Assembly (NCBI RefSeq): GCF_000020585.3
Contig: NC_011138.3
Coordinates: 783,562-847,561, forward strand
DNA length: 64,000 bases
Origin: Alteromonas mediterranea DE
GTDB taxonomy: Bacteria; Pseudomonadota; Gammaproteobacteria; Enterobacterales; Alteromonadaceae
Direction: 5' to 3'
Both the position numbers and the translations under genes were made by a program. Under the pieces are notes generated by a model. It searched no databases. It was not told where the DNA came from and saw nothing but the letters and a program-made list of their open reading frames with translations. Positions 18,870-28,018 of the stretch are shown one piece after another. Positions within the stretch are counted from its first letter, which is position 1. The number at the start of each line of letters is the position of its first letter.

Positions 18870-20648
18870 CTAACTCTTCTGTCTTTCCCTCATAAGCAGG
18901 TTCAATTCCTGTTTTTCCGCTTGAGTAAGCGGCTGAACCCGCGAGCGTGAAATTAAGGTTTCAATACGGCTATCGAAATGCCCGTCCAGCAAGCGAGCGA
19001 AGCTGTCGTTGTAAACGCGCTCAGCATCCTCGTCTTTAACTAAGTGCTCTTGTAACAATAATTTCGCGATAGTAGAAGAATGGGGATGGTCGCGGAAATT
19101 TTCAACAAGCTGCGCAGTTTTAGCCTTAGGGTTAGCTAAACAATAGCGGTGTACGTCGCGTAGTAAATCCATGCCAGCGGCTTTGCTGCCGGCAAAAATA
19201 TCAATTTGAACGTCTTCACACATTGATGCCAGTTCAGGCTTATCAAGTAACAAGCGAATTAGCATACGCAGTGGAGAAAGTTTGGGTTTGTTAACTTGAT
19301 TACGACTAGGTGAATAGGCTTGCTTCGACCCCTGGTTGGCTTTTGTTATGTCCTGCTGAAGCTTAAAACGGTCAAACTCGCCGGTGTGCTTTGCAAGTTC
19401 TTCTAAGAGCATTTGCTTTTGATCTTCACCCAAGGTGCTTTCGATAAGCGGCATGGCCGCTTTTTTTAAGGCAATTTTACCTTCAGGGGTCCCAACATTA
19501 TGGGTCTTTAATAAGTTTTCGAAGAAAAAGCGAGACAGCGGCATAGCACTATCAAGCATTTCCATAAACGCTTCTTTACCCACTTGGCGGACCATAGTAT
19601 CGGGGTCTTCGCCATCGGGTAAGAATAAAAACGAAATACGCACGCCGTCTTTTAATGCCGGTAAGGCGTTCTCTAATGCCCGCCATGCAGCCTCTCGACC
19701 GGCCCTGTCACCGTCGTAGCAACACACGATATGCGAAGTAGCACGAACCAACATTTGAATGTGTTCAGGCGTCGTCGCCGTGCCTAGCGCGGCCGTGGCA
19801 ATGTTAATGTCAAACTGACTTAGCGCCACTACGTCCATGTAGCCTTCTACAATTACAACCGTATCTAAGGTACGGTTGTTCTGGCGAGCTGAGTAAAATC
19901 CAAATAGCTCGCTACCTTTGTGGAATATGCGGGTTTCTGGCGAGTTTAAATACTTTGGTCCACCGTCATCTAATACACGGCCACCAAACCCTACAACCCG
20001 CCCCCGTTTGTCCCTGATGGGAAACATAATGCGGTCGCGGAAGAAGTCGTAGGTGCGCCCCTGGTCGTTTTTATTGACTAGCTTTAAATCGACCAGCTGC
20101 TTGATGCGCTGTGGGTCTTTGCCAAAAGTGTTTAACAACGCATCCCAGCTATCAGGGGCGTAGCCAATTTCCCACTGCTTGACGATGTCGCCACTAAGCC
20201 CACGGTTTTTTAGATATTCGATGGCTTTTTTGCTGTTGCCGTTTTGGCGCAGCTGATGTTGGAAAAAGCGCGCTACTTGCTCCATAACAGCATAGTCGTC
20301 TTGCTGTTGCTGCTTTTTCTCTTCGCTCATGGCAGGGCGACTGCCTTTTTCACGAGGGACTTCTAGCCCGTGATAGCGCGCCAACTCTTCGATGGCCTCG
20401 ACAAATTCAAGGCGGTCGAATTCCATAATAAACGAAATCGCATTGCCGTGAGCGCCACACCCAAAACAGTGGAAGAACTGTTTGTCTTGGCTAACGGTAA
20501 ACGACGGGCTTTTCTCGTTGTGAAATGGACAGCACGCCTGGTAGTTTTTGCCAGCTTTTTTTAGTTTTACTCGGCTATCAACGACTTCTACCACATCGGT
20601 ACGAGAGAGTAAGTCATCTATAAAATCGCGAGGTATTTTTCCAGCCAT
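18870..20648 (-). CDS. dnaG: DNA primase DnaG
   Basis: A primase of 592 residues that makes RNA primers at the replication fork. The CHC2 zinc site is Cys40, His43, Cys61 and Cys64 (CCPFHNEKSP, HCFGCGAHG). The catalytic core contains FRDRIMFPIRDKRGRVVGFG and the TOPRIM motifs VVIVEGYMDVVAL and CCYDGDRAGREAA. The C-terminal helicase-binding domain begins near 440. The start MAGKIPRDFIDDLL is standard. It is flanked by yqeY and rpoD in the macromolecular synthesis cluster. Confidence 0.98.
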   Translation of the reverse strand: MAGKIPRDFIDDLLSRTDVVEVVDSRVKLKKAGKNYQACCPFHNEKSPSFTVSQDKQFFHCFGCGAHGNAISFIMEFDRLEFVEAIEELARYHGLEVPREKGSRPAMSEEKKQQQQDDYAVMEQVARFFQHQLRQNGNSKKAIEYLKNRGLSGDIVKQWEIGYAPDSWDALLNTFGKDPQRIKQLVDLKLVNKNDQGRTYDFFRDRIMFPIRDKRGRVVGFGGRVLDDGGPKYLNSPETRIFHKGSELFGFYSARQNNRTLDTVVIVEGYMDVVALSQFDINIATAALGTATTPEHIQMLVRATSHIVCCYDGDRAGREAAWRALENALPALKDGVRISFLFLPDGEDPDTMVRQVGKEAFMEMLDSAMPLSRFFFENLLKTHNVGTPEGKIALKKAAMPLIESTLGEDQKQMLLEELAKHTGEFDRFKLQQDITKANQGSKQAYSPSRNQVNKPKLSPLRMLIRLLLDKPELASMCEDVQIDIFAGSKAAGMDLLRDVHRYCLANPKAKTAQLVENFRDHPHSSTIAKLLLQEHLVKDEDAERVYNDSFARLLDGHFDSRIETLISRSRVQPLTQAEKQELNLLMRERQKS

Positions 20649-20835
20649 GGGGTATTTAAAAGGACCAGTAAAGATAAGCAGCGGCGCCTACGAATACGAG
20701 CTGCCACAACAAAATTAAAAGAGTAAAGTACTGTAACAGGGAAGTACAACAATGAGAATAACGAAGGTATGGCATTCACACCCTCGTTCGTCTTTAATCT
20801 TACAGAGTAAGACTCCTCATAAGGATGTATTACGC

Positions 20836-21282
20836 CTAGGCGTTTAAGCGCGCTTTAATTTTCGCGCTCAGTGCGCCCATGTCAGTGCGACCCTGAACCT
20901 TCGGCTTCAACGCGCCCATTACTTTACCCATATCCTGCATACCCGATGCGCCAGTCGCAGCCATAGTTTCGTCGATAAGGGCGTTTAGTTCATCGTCAGT
21001 CAAAGGCTGTGGCAAGAAATCTTCAATATAAGTGATTTCTTCACGCTCTTTGCTGGCTAAGTCATCGCGATTTGCGGCGTCGTATTGCGCGGCAGCGTCT
21101 TGACGTTGCTTAACCATTTTGGTTAACACCGCTAAGATTGCGCTATCGTCTAGCGTAATTTGTTCATCGATTTCTTTTTGCTTAATGGCAGCCATAGCCA
21201 TACGAATAGTACCAAGACGTACTTTTTCTTTTGCACGCATCGCATCTTTCTGCGCTGCTTTTAAATCATCAATTAGTGCCAT
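20836..21282 (-). CDS. yqeY: GatB/YqeY domain protein
   Basis: A protein of 148 residues matching the stand-alone YqeY family: ALIDDLKAAQKDAMRAKEK at the N-terminus, then EIDEQITLDDSAILAVLTKMVKQRQD, EIEYIEDFLPQPL-type sequence, and C-terminal GKVMGALKPKVQGRTDMGAL. The family shares the tRNA-binding-like tail domain of GatB amidotransferase; its exact role is not established. It lies between rpsU and dnaG, a common place in gammaproteobacteria. About 450 bases containing an inserted repeat element separate it from rpsU. Confidence 0.93.
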   Translation of the reverse strand: MALIDDLKAAQKDAMRAKEKVRLGTIRMAMAAIKQKEIDEQITLDDSAILAVLTKMVKQRQDAAAQYDAANRDDLASKEREEITYIEDFLPQPLTDDELNALIDETMAATGASGMQDMGKVMGALKPKVQGRTDMGALSAKIKARLNA

Positions 21283-21317
21283 GATGCTTCCTGATTTTTA
21301 TTAGTAGAGTGAGTTTA

Positions 21318-21580
21318 TACCAATCCGCATAGATCATTGCCCACTCAGAAGGCGCTGGCAAGTTTCCTAGCGAAGCGTGGGAATGCAGGAATGGTTGTTC
21401 CCTTTCAATTTCCCAGAATGAAGCTAGGAAGCTTGCCAGACCTTCCCGAAGGGCGAGTATAAAATGTCCGTACTCTTTGTTGTGTCACCTTGATGTAGAA
21501 CCACTATACCTGCGGTAACACGCCGCGATTCCAAACATTTTAACTCTCGCTGAGAGGGTAATCATCTATGCGGACTGGTA
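21318..21580. mobile_element. MITE-like inverted-repeat element between rpsU and yqeY
   Basis: A non-coding 263-base unit. Its ends are imperfect terminal inverted repeats of about 25 bases: TACCAATCCGCATAGAT on the left (21318-21334) and ATCTATGCGGACTGGTA on the right (21564-21580), with pairing continuing inward (CATTGCCC against GGGTAATC). Possible 3-bp TTA duplications flank it. A second nested inverted repeat, CTGGCAAGTTTCCTAGC at 21355-21371 and GCTAGGAAGCTTGCCAG at 21423-21439, makes a large cruciform or RNA hairpin. No ORF lies inside. This looks like a miniature inverted-repeat transposable element that entered the gap between rpsU and yqeY. No second copy was found in this window. 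Confidence 0.75.
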
Positions 21581-21687
21581 TTATTAAGCCCCAAGTTGAA
21601 AATCAAATGCAACCATTTGAAGGGAAACAAACGGGATATTTTAGGATAGATAAAATAGCATCCAAAAAATAAAGGCCCAGAAACGCG

Positions 21688-21713
21688 AAAGGTGCTGCAA
21701 TTGCAACACCTTT
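21688..21713 (-). terminator. Hairpin downstream of rpsU (terminator/attenuator)
   Basis: AAAGGTGTTGCA/TGCAGCACCTTT-type pairing forms a near-perfect palindrome about 25 bases past the rpsU stop. The T-run after it is weak (TTTCGCGTTTCT), so it may act as the partial terminator that lowers dnaG and rpoD expression relative to rpsU, as known in E. coli. Confidence 0.6.
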
Positions 21714-21736
21714 CAGACTCGTTACTTAACCCTATA

Positions 21737-21952
21737 TTAGTAGAGTTTTACGCGACGTGCGTTTTCACGAGCTAGCTTCTTAAGATGACGCTTCTTAGCG
21801 GCAGCTTTCTTGCGCTTGCGTTCCCAAGTTGGCTTTTCGAAGAATTCACGACGACGAACTTCAGAAAGAACACCTGCTTTTTCACAAGAACGCTTAAAAC
21901 GACGCAGCGCCACATCAAACGGCTCGTTTTCTCTAACTTTAACGATAGGCAT
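21737..21952 (-). CDS. rpsU: 30S ribosomal protein S21
   Basis: A protein of 71 residues, identical in length to the E. coli protein: [21 protein letters not shown] at the start, then [30 protein letters not shown] and a basic tail ending in ARRVKLY. It binds the 30S platform and helps start translation. A GAGGTGAG-type site precedes the ATG. It is the first gene of the rpsU-yqeY-dnaG-rpoD cluster and is divergent from tsaD. Confidence 0.98.
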   Translation of the reverse strand: MPIVKVRENEPFDVALRRFKRSCEKAGVLSEVRRREFFEKPTWERKRKKAAAKKRHLKKLARENARRVKLY

Positions 21953-22452
21953 TAAACACTCACCTCAAAACTTTTACTGTGTAAATCCGGGTAAAATTGT
22001 GCGCTAAAAAGGCCACCCGGGTTAAAAATGGTGCGAAATTCTAATCATATCTACAGAGAAAGTAAAGGATGAATTGCCAAAAAATAGACAATATTGTGCA
22101 ATTACCATTCATTTACCCGTTCGCCGGCATTCCATGAATACAGGATTAAAGGTAAACTCTGCGCTCGTTAAGCACTGTGTTGTTTAACTCGGCTCACATA
22201 AGCGCCCTTATCAGAACGTGTTCACCTTGTTTTTTCTTTGATTAATACATCATTGATCAAAAATAAAACGTGGACAGATCTTATTAAGGGTAGTGTTAAG
22301 ATCGCGGCCGGATCATAAAGATCATCGCGCCGGATCGCCAGAATTATTTATTCAGTTTTTGATCGTGCGTTTTATCGAAGTGGCTAACTCTACTTTATCG
22401 CTGAGCGTAGTAAAAAACAGGCACCGTAGTTTGTAGTAAAAGGGTACTCCCC
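21953..22452. promoter_or_regulatory. Divergent rpsU-tsaD promoter region with GATC cluster
   Basis: 500 bases between the divergent genes. Seven GATC sites occur in 110 bases (22255, 22277, 22300, 22311, 22320, 22333 and 22361), far above the chance rate of one per 256 bases, with spacings of 22, 23, 11, 9, 13 and 28. Such clustering suggests Dam methylation-sensitive control or SeqA binding. The rpsU and tsaD promoters must both lie in this region. Confidence 0.6.
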
Positions 22453-23478
22453 ATGCGTATTTTAGGAATAGAAACATCTTGTGACGAAACCGGCATCGCT
22501 GTCTATGACGATGAGAAAGGTTTGTTGTCCCACGAATTATATAGCCAAGTGAAGCTACACGCCGATTATGGTGGTGTAGTGCCAGAACTTGCGTCGCGGG
22601 ATCACGTAAGAAAAATTATTCCTTTGATAGAAAAAGCCATGGAAGATGCCAACACGCAACCATCAGACATCGACGGCGTTGCTTTTACGCAAGGCCCAGG
22701 TCTGGTAGGCGCATTATTGGTCGGTTCATCAGTGGGTCGTTCATTGGCCTATGCGTGGAACGTACCTGCGGTAGGTGTTCACCATATGGAAGGGCATTTA
22801 TTAGCGCCTATGCTCGAAGACGACGCACCGGCATTTCCTTTTATTGCGCTTTTAGTATCCGGCGGCCACTCGATGCTGGTTAAAGTAGAAGGTATTGGTC
22901 AATACGAAGTGCTTGGGGAATCTATAGATGATGCGGCGGGCGAAGCCTTTGACAAAACCGCTAAACTCCTTGGCTTAGATTACCCAGGCGGGCCGCTTTT
23001 GGCGAAGCTGGCTGAAAAAGGCGAAGCAGGGCATTACAAGTTCCCTCGCCCTATGACAGACAGACCTGGTCTTGATTTTAGCTTCAGTGGCTTAAAGACC
23101 TTTGCGGCTAATACTATCCGCGACGCTGATTTAACAGGCGATAATGCAGAGCAAATTAAAGCCAACATTGCTTATGCGTTTCAAGAGGCAGTGGTTGATA
23201 CACTGATAATAAAGTGCAAGCGGGCGTTAAAACAAACGGGAATGAAGCGCCTTGTTATAGCAGGCGGCGTAAGTGCGAACACCATGCTACGCAGTGAGAT
23301 GAAAGCGCTAATGCAAGCGCTAAAAGGTGAAGTGTTTTATCCTAGCTTGGCGTATTGTACTGACAATGGAGCCATGATTGCTTATGCCGGCATGCAGCGA
23401 TTAAAAGCAGGGGAAACCTTAGCGCTTTCCTCTCAAGCAAAGCCGCGCTGGCCTCTTGACACCTTATCGGCAATTTAA
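22453..23478 (+). CDS. tsaD: tRNA N6-adenosine threonylcarbamoyltransferase TsaD
   Basis: A protein of 341 residues with the start [14 protein letters not shown] typical of the family (older names gcp, ygjD). It transfers threonylcarbamoyl to A37 of ANN-decoding tRNAs with TsaB, TsaC and TsaE. The metal-binding HHMEGH places His111 and His115, SGGHSML follows near 135, and the C-terminal [17 protein letters not shown] carries the conserved Asp. Its divergent position next to rpsU is conserved in enteric and marine gammaproteobacteria. Confidence 0.98.
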   Translation: MRILGIETSCDETGIAVYDDEKGLLSHELYSQVKLHADYGGVVPELASRDHVRKIIPLIEKAMEDANTQPSDIDGVAFTQGPGLVGALLVGSSVGRSLAYAWNVPAVGVHHMEGHLLAPMLEDDAPAFPFIALLVSGGHSMLVKVEGIGQYEVLGESIDDAAGEAFDKTAKLLGLDYPGGPLLAKLAEKGEAGHYKFPRPMTDRPGLDFSFSGLKTFAANTIRDADLTGDNAEQIKANIAYAFQEAVVDTLIIKCKRALKQTGMKRLVIAGGVSANTMLRSEMKALMQALKGEVFYPSLAYCTDNGAMIAYAGMQRLKAGETLALSSQAKPRWPLDTLSAI

Positions 23479-23539
23479 TGGGCTTGTGGTATCGCTGCGG
23501 CTATACCCAATGAAATAGGTAACAAGGAACAATAAACGG

Positions 23540-24883
23540 ATGGGCTCAAATACATTGGCAACGCAGAAAAACACGTTATTCGCATTTACGATGCTAATTT
23601 TTTCATTTTGCTTTATGTCGTCTGATGCCGTCGCCGCTGAGCAAGCCAGCTCAGCCCAATCAAACCCCGTGGGTTTGAAGCAATTGCCGATAGAGACAAT
23701 GCATGAAAGTGAGCAGGCAAAACGCCATGATGAACAATATGTGGTACTCATCTCCCTTGATGGTTTCCGCCATGACTATATTGAACTGCACAATGCTAAG
23801 TACTTAGGCGCGATTGCTAAAGAAGGGGTAAGAGCCGCTTCAATGATACCGGTTTACCCTTCCAACACGTTTCCTAATCACATTTCGCTGGTAACCGGGT
23901 TATTGCCTAAACACCACGGCATTGTAAACAACCGCTTTTATGATAAATCGCGCCCCGCCAAAGACGGTTATGCCAAATACAAATTAGGTTACGGGCGCAT
24001 GGATAGTACCTGGATAACCGCAACACCTTTTTGGAATTTAGTGGAATATCACGGCATGAAAGCGGCCACGTTTTTCTGGCCAGAATCCGATGCACGTATT
24101 TCGGGCGCGCAGCCCAGCTATTTTTTCCACTATTCAAAATATGCAGATTATCAGCAGCGCATCGACCAAATTATACATTGGCTTAAACTTCCTGAGGGAG
24201 CTCGCCCTCGCTTTATCGCAGGCTATTTTTCTTTAACCGACACAGTGGGTCACGACGAAGGGCCCTTCTCAGAAAAAACGCACCATGCAGTGCAAAACGT
24301 CGATGCGCTTATCGGTCAGTTACACCAACGTATAAAAGCACTTAATTTGCCGGTAAATCTCGTGGTGGTCTCCGATCACGGCATGACACCGGTGGATGAA
24401 GCGCAACTAATCGAAGTGGAATCGTTATCTATTCCTGATAGCTTCATTATTGAAAATGAAGGCGCTCAGGTTCACCTGTACGCAAAAGAGAGCGTATCGA
24501 GAGAAGACATCACAAAAGAGTTCGACCGCCTTACCGCCATTGCGCAAAACCGCTACCTTGTTTTAAACGAACAGCAGCGTGCTCTGCGTCATATGGAAGC
24601 GGGAAATAGAACAGGGGATATCATTTTAGAAATTGCGCCGCCGGCGCGATTTAAAAACGCGGGTAGCATGCATACAAGCAAGGGCGGTCATGGGTATGAG
24701 AATACGCTGCCTGATATGGGCGCAACCTTCGTCGCTACGGGTCCCGCCTTTAAAATAAATAAGACATTACCGGCGTTTAGCAATTTAGAGGTTTACCCTG
24801 CACTGGCAAAAATATTGGGTATTACGCCACTAACTCCTATTGACGGTGAGCTAGACGTCTTGGCACAAGGTCTTACTCTTTAA
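23540..24883 (+). CDS. Periplasmic nucleotide pyrophosphatase/phosphodiesterase
   Basis: A protein of 447 residues. A signal peptide covers about 1-33 (hydrophobic [15 protein letters not shown], cleavage near AVAA-EQ). The catalytic domain belongs to the alkaline phosphatase/NPP superfamily: metal-binding Asp74 in [10 protein letters not shown], nucleophile Thr110 in [22 protein letters not shown] near 235, and [10 protein letters not shown] near 276. It should hydrolyse phosphodiester or pyrophosphate bonds of nucleotides or similar compounds in the periplasm. The 61-base gap after tsaD does not require co-transcription. Its end overlaps the convergent plsY gene by 11 bases. No Pho-box-like site was seen before it. 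Confidence 0.88.
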   Translation: MGSNTLATQKNTLFAFTMLIFSFCFMSSDAVAAEQASSAQSNPVGLKQLPIETMHESEQAKRHDEQYVVLISLDGFRHDYIELHNAKYLGAIAKEGVRAASMIPVYPSNTFPNHISLVTGLLPKHHGIVNNRFYDKSRPAKDGYAKYKLGYGRMDSTWITATPFWNLVEYHGMKAATFFWPESDARISGAQPSYFFHYSKYADYQQRIDQIIHWLKLPEGARPRFIAGYFSLTDTVGHDEGPFSEKTHHAVQNVDALIGQLHQRIKALNLPVNLVVVSDHGMTPVDEAQLIEVESLSIPDSFIIENEGAQVHLYAKESVSREDITKEFDRLTAIAQNRYLVLNEQQRALRHMEAGNRTGDIILEIAPPARFKNAGSMHTSKGGHGYENTLPDMGATFVATGPAFKINKTLPAFSNLEVYPALAKILGITPLTPIDGELDVLAQGLTL

Positions 24884-25475
24884 CTTTACCCTTGTCCCAC
24901 ACTTTACTTTCATTACCTGCCATTAGACGGGTAATGTTGTCTTTGTGACGCAGAATAATAAGCAGCGAAAGCATGGCTACCGGAATGGTATACAAAGGCT
25001 TAATCAAAAAAGTAAATAGGGGCGCGAGCGACACGGCAATAAGCGCCCCTAAAGAAGAGTAACCGGTGAGAAAGACGACCACCACCCAGCTGAGAACGAG
25101 TAAGCCTGCTAGGTCGAGGCCAATAGGAAGCATAGCGCCAAACGCGGTTGCGACGGCCTTTCCGCCTTTAAAACCGAAATACAGTGGGAAAATGTGACCT
25201 AAACACGCCGCGATGGCAATGACACCCAATACAATGGGGTTTAGCCCTAAAAAATAGCTGCCGTAGACTGGGATTGTCCCTTTTAAAATATCCATAATCA
25301 GTACTAACAGCGCAGGAATGCGACCGCCTAAGCGGTAAACATTGGTGGCACCGGGATTTTTGGAACCTGCGGTTCTCGGGTCGGGTAAACCGAATAGGCG
25401 GCTTATCACTACTGCGCTGGAAAGCGAGCCAAAGAGATAGGCAACAGTAATCATCAACAGAGTTAGCGGAGTCAT
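24873..25475 (-). CDS. plsY: Glycerol-3-phosphate acyltransferase PlsY
   Basis: An integral membrane protein of 200 residues that uses acyl-phosphate to acylate glycerol 3-phosphate at position 1. Family motifs are visible: [31 protein letters not shown], and [20 protein letters not shown]. About five membrane helices are predicted. It is convergent with the phosphodiesterase gene, overlapping it by 11 bases, and is a typical neighbour of tsaD and folB in gammaproteobacteria. Confidence 0.96.
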   Translation of the reverse strand: MTPLTLLMITVAYLFGSLSSAVVISRLFGLPDPRTAGSKNPGATNVYRLGGRIPALLVLIMDILKGTIPVYGSYFLGLNPIVLGVIAIAACLGHIFPLYFGFKGGKAVATAFGAMLPIGLDLAGLLVLSWVVVVFLTGYSSLGALIAVSLAPLFTFLIKPLYTIPVAMLSLLIILRHKDNITRLMAGNESKVWDKGKVKE

Positions 25476-25759
25476 TTTATCATTCTAGTTATAAAAGGTT
25501 TTGTTTAAAGACCGTTGCTTTTTATCGAGACTGAAATTCACACACTACAGGTTAGCAGGCTTTGCGCTTATTAAAATTATAAAACCTTGGTTGCCCCCAG
25601 TTGTCATACAGCGGTATAGTTGTGCCACACAAGCGTAAAGCTACTCCATCCAAATGCGATATACCACTGTTTACCTACAATAATGTGGGTAAAAGCGCAG
25701 TAGTAAGACCAGTATCACTGTGTTTAACTGGTTGATAACAGTACAAGATGAAAAAATCC

Positions 25760-26113
25760 ATGGGTAAAATTTATATAACAGGGCTTGAAGTCGACACCCT
25801 GATTGGTGTTTATGATTGGGAGCGAGTACGCACAACGCAACTGCTGCTTGATGTAACACTTGACGTTGACCTATGCGCCGCAATGCAAAGCGATGACGTA
25901 GCAGATACCGTAGATTACGCGAAAGTGGCAGAGTGTATTGTAGATGTAGGTAAACAAAGTACGTTTGAACTACTCGAAGCGTTTGGAAGCAAAGTGATGG
26001 ACGCCGTATGCGAACACTTTGCGGTATCGGCCATAACGCTTAAAATAGTAAAACCAAATATCCTTCCTAATGCGAAAACCGTGGCAGTTGAAATGAGTAA
26101 AGAGCGCGTTTGA
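25760..26113 (+). CDS. folB: Dihydroneopterin aldolase FolB
   Basis: About 117 residues. The start MGKIYITGLEV at 25760 aligns with E. coli FolB; an ATG four codons earlier is also possible and neither has a strong Shine-Dalgarno. GVYDWERVRTTQLL is the family signature, VDYAKVAE follows, and the catalytic Lys lies in TLKIVKPNILPNAKTVAVE. It cleaves dihydroneopterin in folate synthesis. The stop overlaps the folK start (TGATG), so the next pathway step is translationally coupled. Confidence 0.95.
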   Translation: MGKIYITGLEVDTLIGVYDWERVRTTQLLLDVTLDVDLCAAMQSDDVADTVDYAKVAECIVDVGKQSTFELLEAFGSKVMDAVCEHFAVSAITLKIVKPNILPNAKTVAVEMSKERV

Positions 26114-26607
26114 TGTCCTCACATACCGTTTTAATAAGTATTGGCTCAAACATTGAGCGCGAGCGTTACACTAAACAATCTTTAGTGGCACTAAAGCAGC
26201 ACTTTTCCGATGTAACCGTGTCTTCTGTATACGAGAGCGAAGCGGTAGGATTTAACGGCAGCCCTTTTTACAATGCGGTAGCGAGGGCTACGACGTCTAA
26301 AAATATTGGACAGGTGTGCGCCACACTCAAAGGCATTGAAAAAGACAATGGTAGGGTACACACAGACAAAAAGTTCTGTGCAAGAACCCTTGATTTAGAT
26401 CTGCTTACTTATGATAGTAGAGTAACAACAACACCTGTGGTTCTGCCTCGCGAAGAAATTTGCTACAACGCCTTTGTGCTCTGGCCGTTAGCTGAGCTTG
26501 TGCCAAATGACGTTCACCCTGAAACGCAAGAAACCTACGCCCAAATGTGGCAAAAATTTGATAAACAGAAACAGCAATTATGGCCAATTGACTTTACTTG
26601 GAGTTAA
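26113..26607 (+). CDS. folK: 2-amino-4-hydroxy-6-hydroxymethyldihydropteridine pyrophosphokinase FolK
   Basis: About 164 residues with the start at the ATG in the TGATG overlap. SIGSNIERE begins the family fold, FYNAVARATT follows, and RTLDLDLLTYD is the HPPK signature with its metal-binding Asp pair. PREEICYNAFVLWPLAEL is close to the usual LPHP-type segment. It adds pyrophosphate to 6-hydroxymethyl-dihydropterin. It runs directly into uppP after 8 bases. Confidence 0.95.
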   Translation: MSSHTVLISIGSNIERERYTKQSLVALKQHFSDVTVSSVYESEAVGFNGSPFYNAVARATTSKNIGQVCATLKGIEKDNGRVHTDKKFCARTLDLDLLTYDSRVTTTPVVLPREEICYNAFVLWPLAELVPNDVHPETQETYAQMWQKFDKQKQQLWPIDFTWS

Positions 26608-26615
26608 GCAAAGGA

Positions 26616-27416
26616 ATGACACTTTTTGAAATCATTATTTTAGCAATTATTCAGGGCGTAACTGAATTTCTTCCTATTAGCAGTTCTGGGCACCTACTTT
26701 TGCCTGCCGAATTGCTGGGGTGGGTAAGCCAAGGGCTAGCCTTTGACGTTGCCGTGCACGTGGGGAGTCTATTGGCCGTGATGATTTACTTCCGTCAAGA
26801 GATAGGGCAAATGACGGTTGCGTGGGTCACGCAAGGCTTCAGTAAACAGCAGTCCACCGACAGCAAGCTGGCGTGGTATGTGATCGTTGGTACGATTCCG
26901 GCTGTTATTATCGGCTTTCTTATGAAAGGCTGGATAGAAGAAAACGCTCGAACTGCCCTTGTTATTGCGGGTACGACGATTATCTTCGGGTTATTACTTT
27001 GGTATGCCGACGCGACCGCAAAACGAGAGCAAGAGCTTGAAGGCTTAACCCTAAAGCAAGCTATATATATTGGCTTAGCACAAGTATTGGCTTTAATACC
27101 GGGCACGTCTCGTTCAGGTATCACTATGACCGCGGGTCTTATGTTAGGGCTAAAACGTGAAGCGTGCGCGCGATTTTCATTTTTGCTTTCTATTCCGGTT
27201 ATTCTAGGTGCCGGGCTTTTAGCAACCCTCGACCTGCTAAGTGCCAATGAAGCGGTGGATTGGTATGCGCTTCTTTATGGTGCCGCCTTTTCATTTGTTA
27301 GCGCTTATTTGTGTATTTATTTATTCCTAAGCTGGATTGCACGCATTGGTATGCTGCCTTTTGTTATTTACCGTTTAGCGTTAGGTGCTGTGCTTTTGTG
27401 GTTTGTCTTTGCTTAA
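26616..27416 (+). CDS. uppP: Undecaprenyl-diphosphate phosphatase UppP/BacA
   Basis: About 266 residues, very hydrophobic, with eight or so membrane helices. The two signature motifs are present: GVTEFLPISSSGHLLLP near 14-30 and PGTSRSGITMTAGLMLG near 165. It recycles undecaprenyl pyrophosphate, the lipid carrier of cell-wall synthesis. The start MTLFEIIILAI at 26616 matches the family; a TTG at 26598 would lie inside folK. It sits in the folB-folK-uppP operon. Confidence 0.96.
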   Translation: MTLFEIIILAIIQGVTEFLPISSSGHLLLPAELLGWVSQGLAFDVAVHVGSLLAVMIYFRQEIGQMTVAWVTQGFSKQQSTDSKLAWYVIVGTIPAVIIGFLMKGWIEENARTALVIAGTTIIFGLLLWYADATAKREQELEGLTLKQAIYIGLAQVLALIPGTSRSGITMTAGLMLGLKREACARFSFLLSIPVILGAGLLATLDLLSANEAVDWYALLYGAAFSFVSAYLCIYLFLSWIARIGMLPFVIYRLALGAVLLWFVFA

Positions 27417-27572
27417 GCGTGAGCGAATAAAAGATAAAACAGCGAAAGCGTAGTAAAGAATTGGATATGAATTCGCACAGGGCATAGTACGTAGCTTCAA
27501 AGGTATAGCTGAACAATTGTACTTAAGCCCTAAAGTTTGCGAGAAACAACATTTTGATAAGGGAAGTAAGAT

Positions 27573-27944
27573 ATGGCAGAAACTATTTTCGATAAAATTA
27601 TCAATAAAGAAATCCCAGCAGAGATTCTCTATGAAGACGATTTATCGCTGGCGTTTAAAGACATTAATCCTCAAGCTCCTTATCACTTTCTGGTAATTCC
27701 GAAAAAGCAGATTGCTACAGTCAATGATATTGCTGAAGAAGACAGGGAAGTGGTGGGGCATCTTTCTTTTGTAGCGGCTAAAATCGCCAAAGAAGAAGGG
27801 TTTGCCGATCAGGGTTACCGCACTGTCATGAACTGTAATGAATATGGCGGGCAAACGGTTTATCACATTCATCTTCACGTGCTAGCGGGTAAGCCTTTGG
27901 GGTGGCCTCCGTACACGGAAAATATGAAACAACACGTTGAATAG
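27573..27944 (+). CDS. HIT family purine nucleoside phosphoramidase (HinT-like)
   Basis: A protein of 123 residues starting MAETIFDKIINKEIPA. It carries AFKDINPQAPYHFLVIPKK and the histidine triad HIHLHVL near 108-114, followed by GWPP. It is closest to HinT, which hydrolyses AMP-lysine and similar nucleoside phosphoramidates. It is cytoplasmic and probably single-gene, with a terminator 20 bases after the stop. Confidence 0.93.
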   Translation: MAETIFDKIINKEIPAEILYEDDLSLAFKDINPQAPYHFLVIPKKQIATVNDIAEEDREVVGHLSFVAAKIAKEEGFADQGYRTVMNCNEYGGQTVYHIHLHVLAGKPLGWPPYTENMKQHVE

Positions 27945-27965
27945 CAAGGTTTCACCCTGTCATAT

Positions 27966-27996
27966 AAAAAGGCCGCTTTAGAAAGCGGCCTTTTTG
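27966..27996. terminator. Bidirectional terminator between HIT and M49 genes
   Basis: AAAAAGGCCGCTTT-AG-AAAGCGGCCTTTTT is a strong symmetrical stem-loop between two convergent genes and can serve both. Confidence 0.9.
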
Positions 27997-28018
27997 GTAT
28001 TTAAGTAAGCTAACGAAG

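Noticed and set aside
26795..27247. Minus-strand frame of 150 codons opposite uppP
   Set aside because: UppP signature motifs lie on the plus strand. The antisense frame shows no family features.
27955..27965. CTGTCATATAA after the HIT gene as a Pho box
   Set aside because: It lies between convergent genes beside a terminator, not in a promoter position, and has no second half-site.
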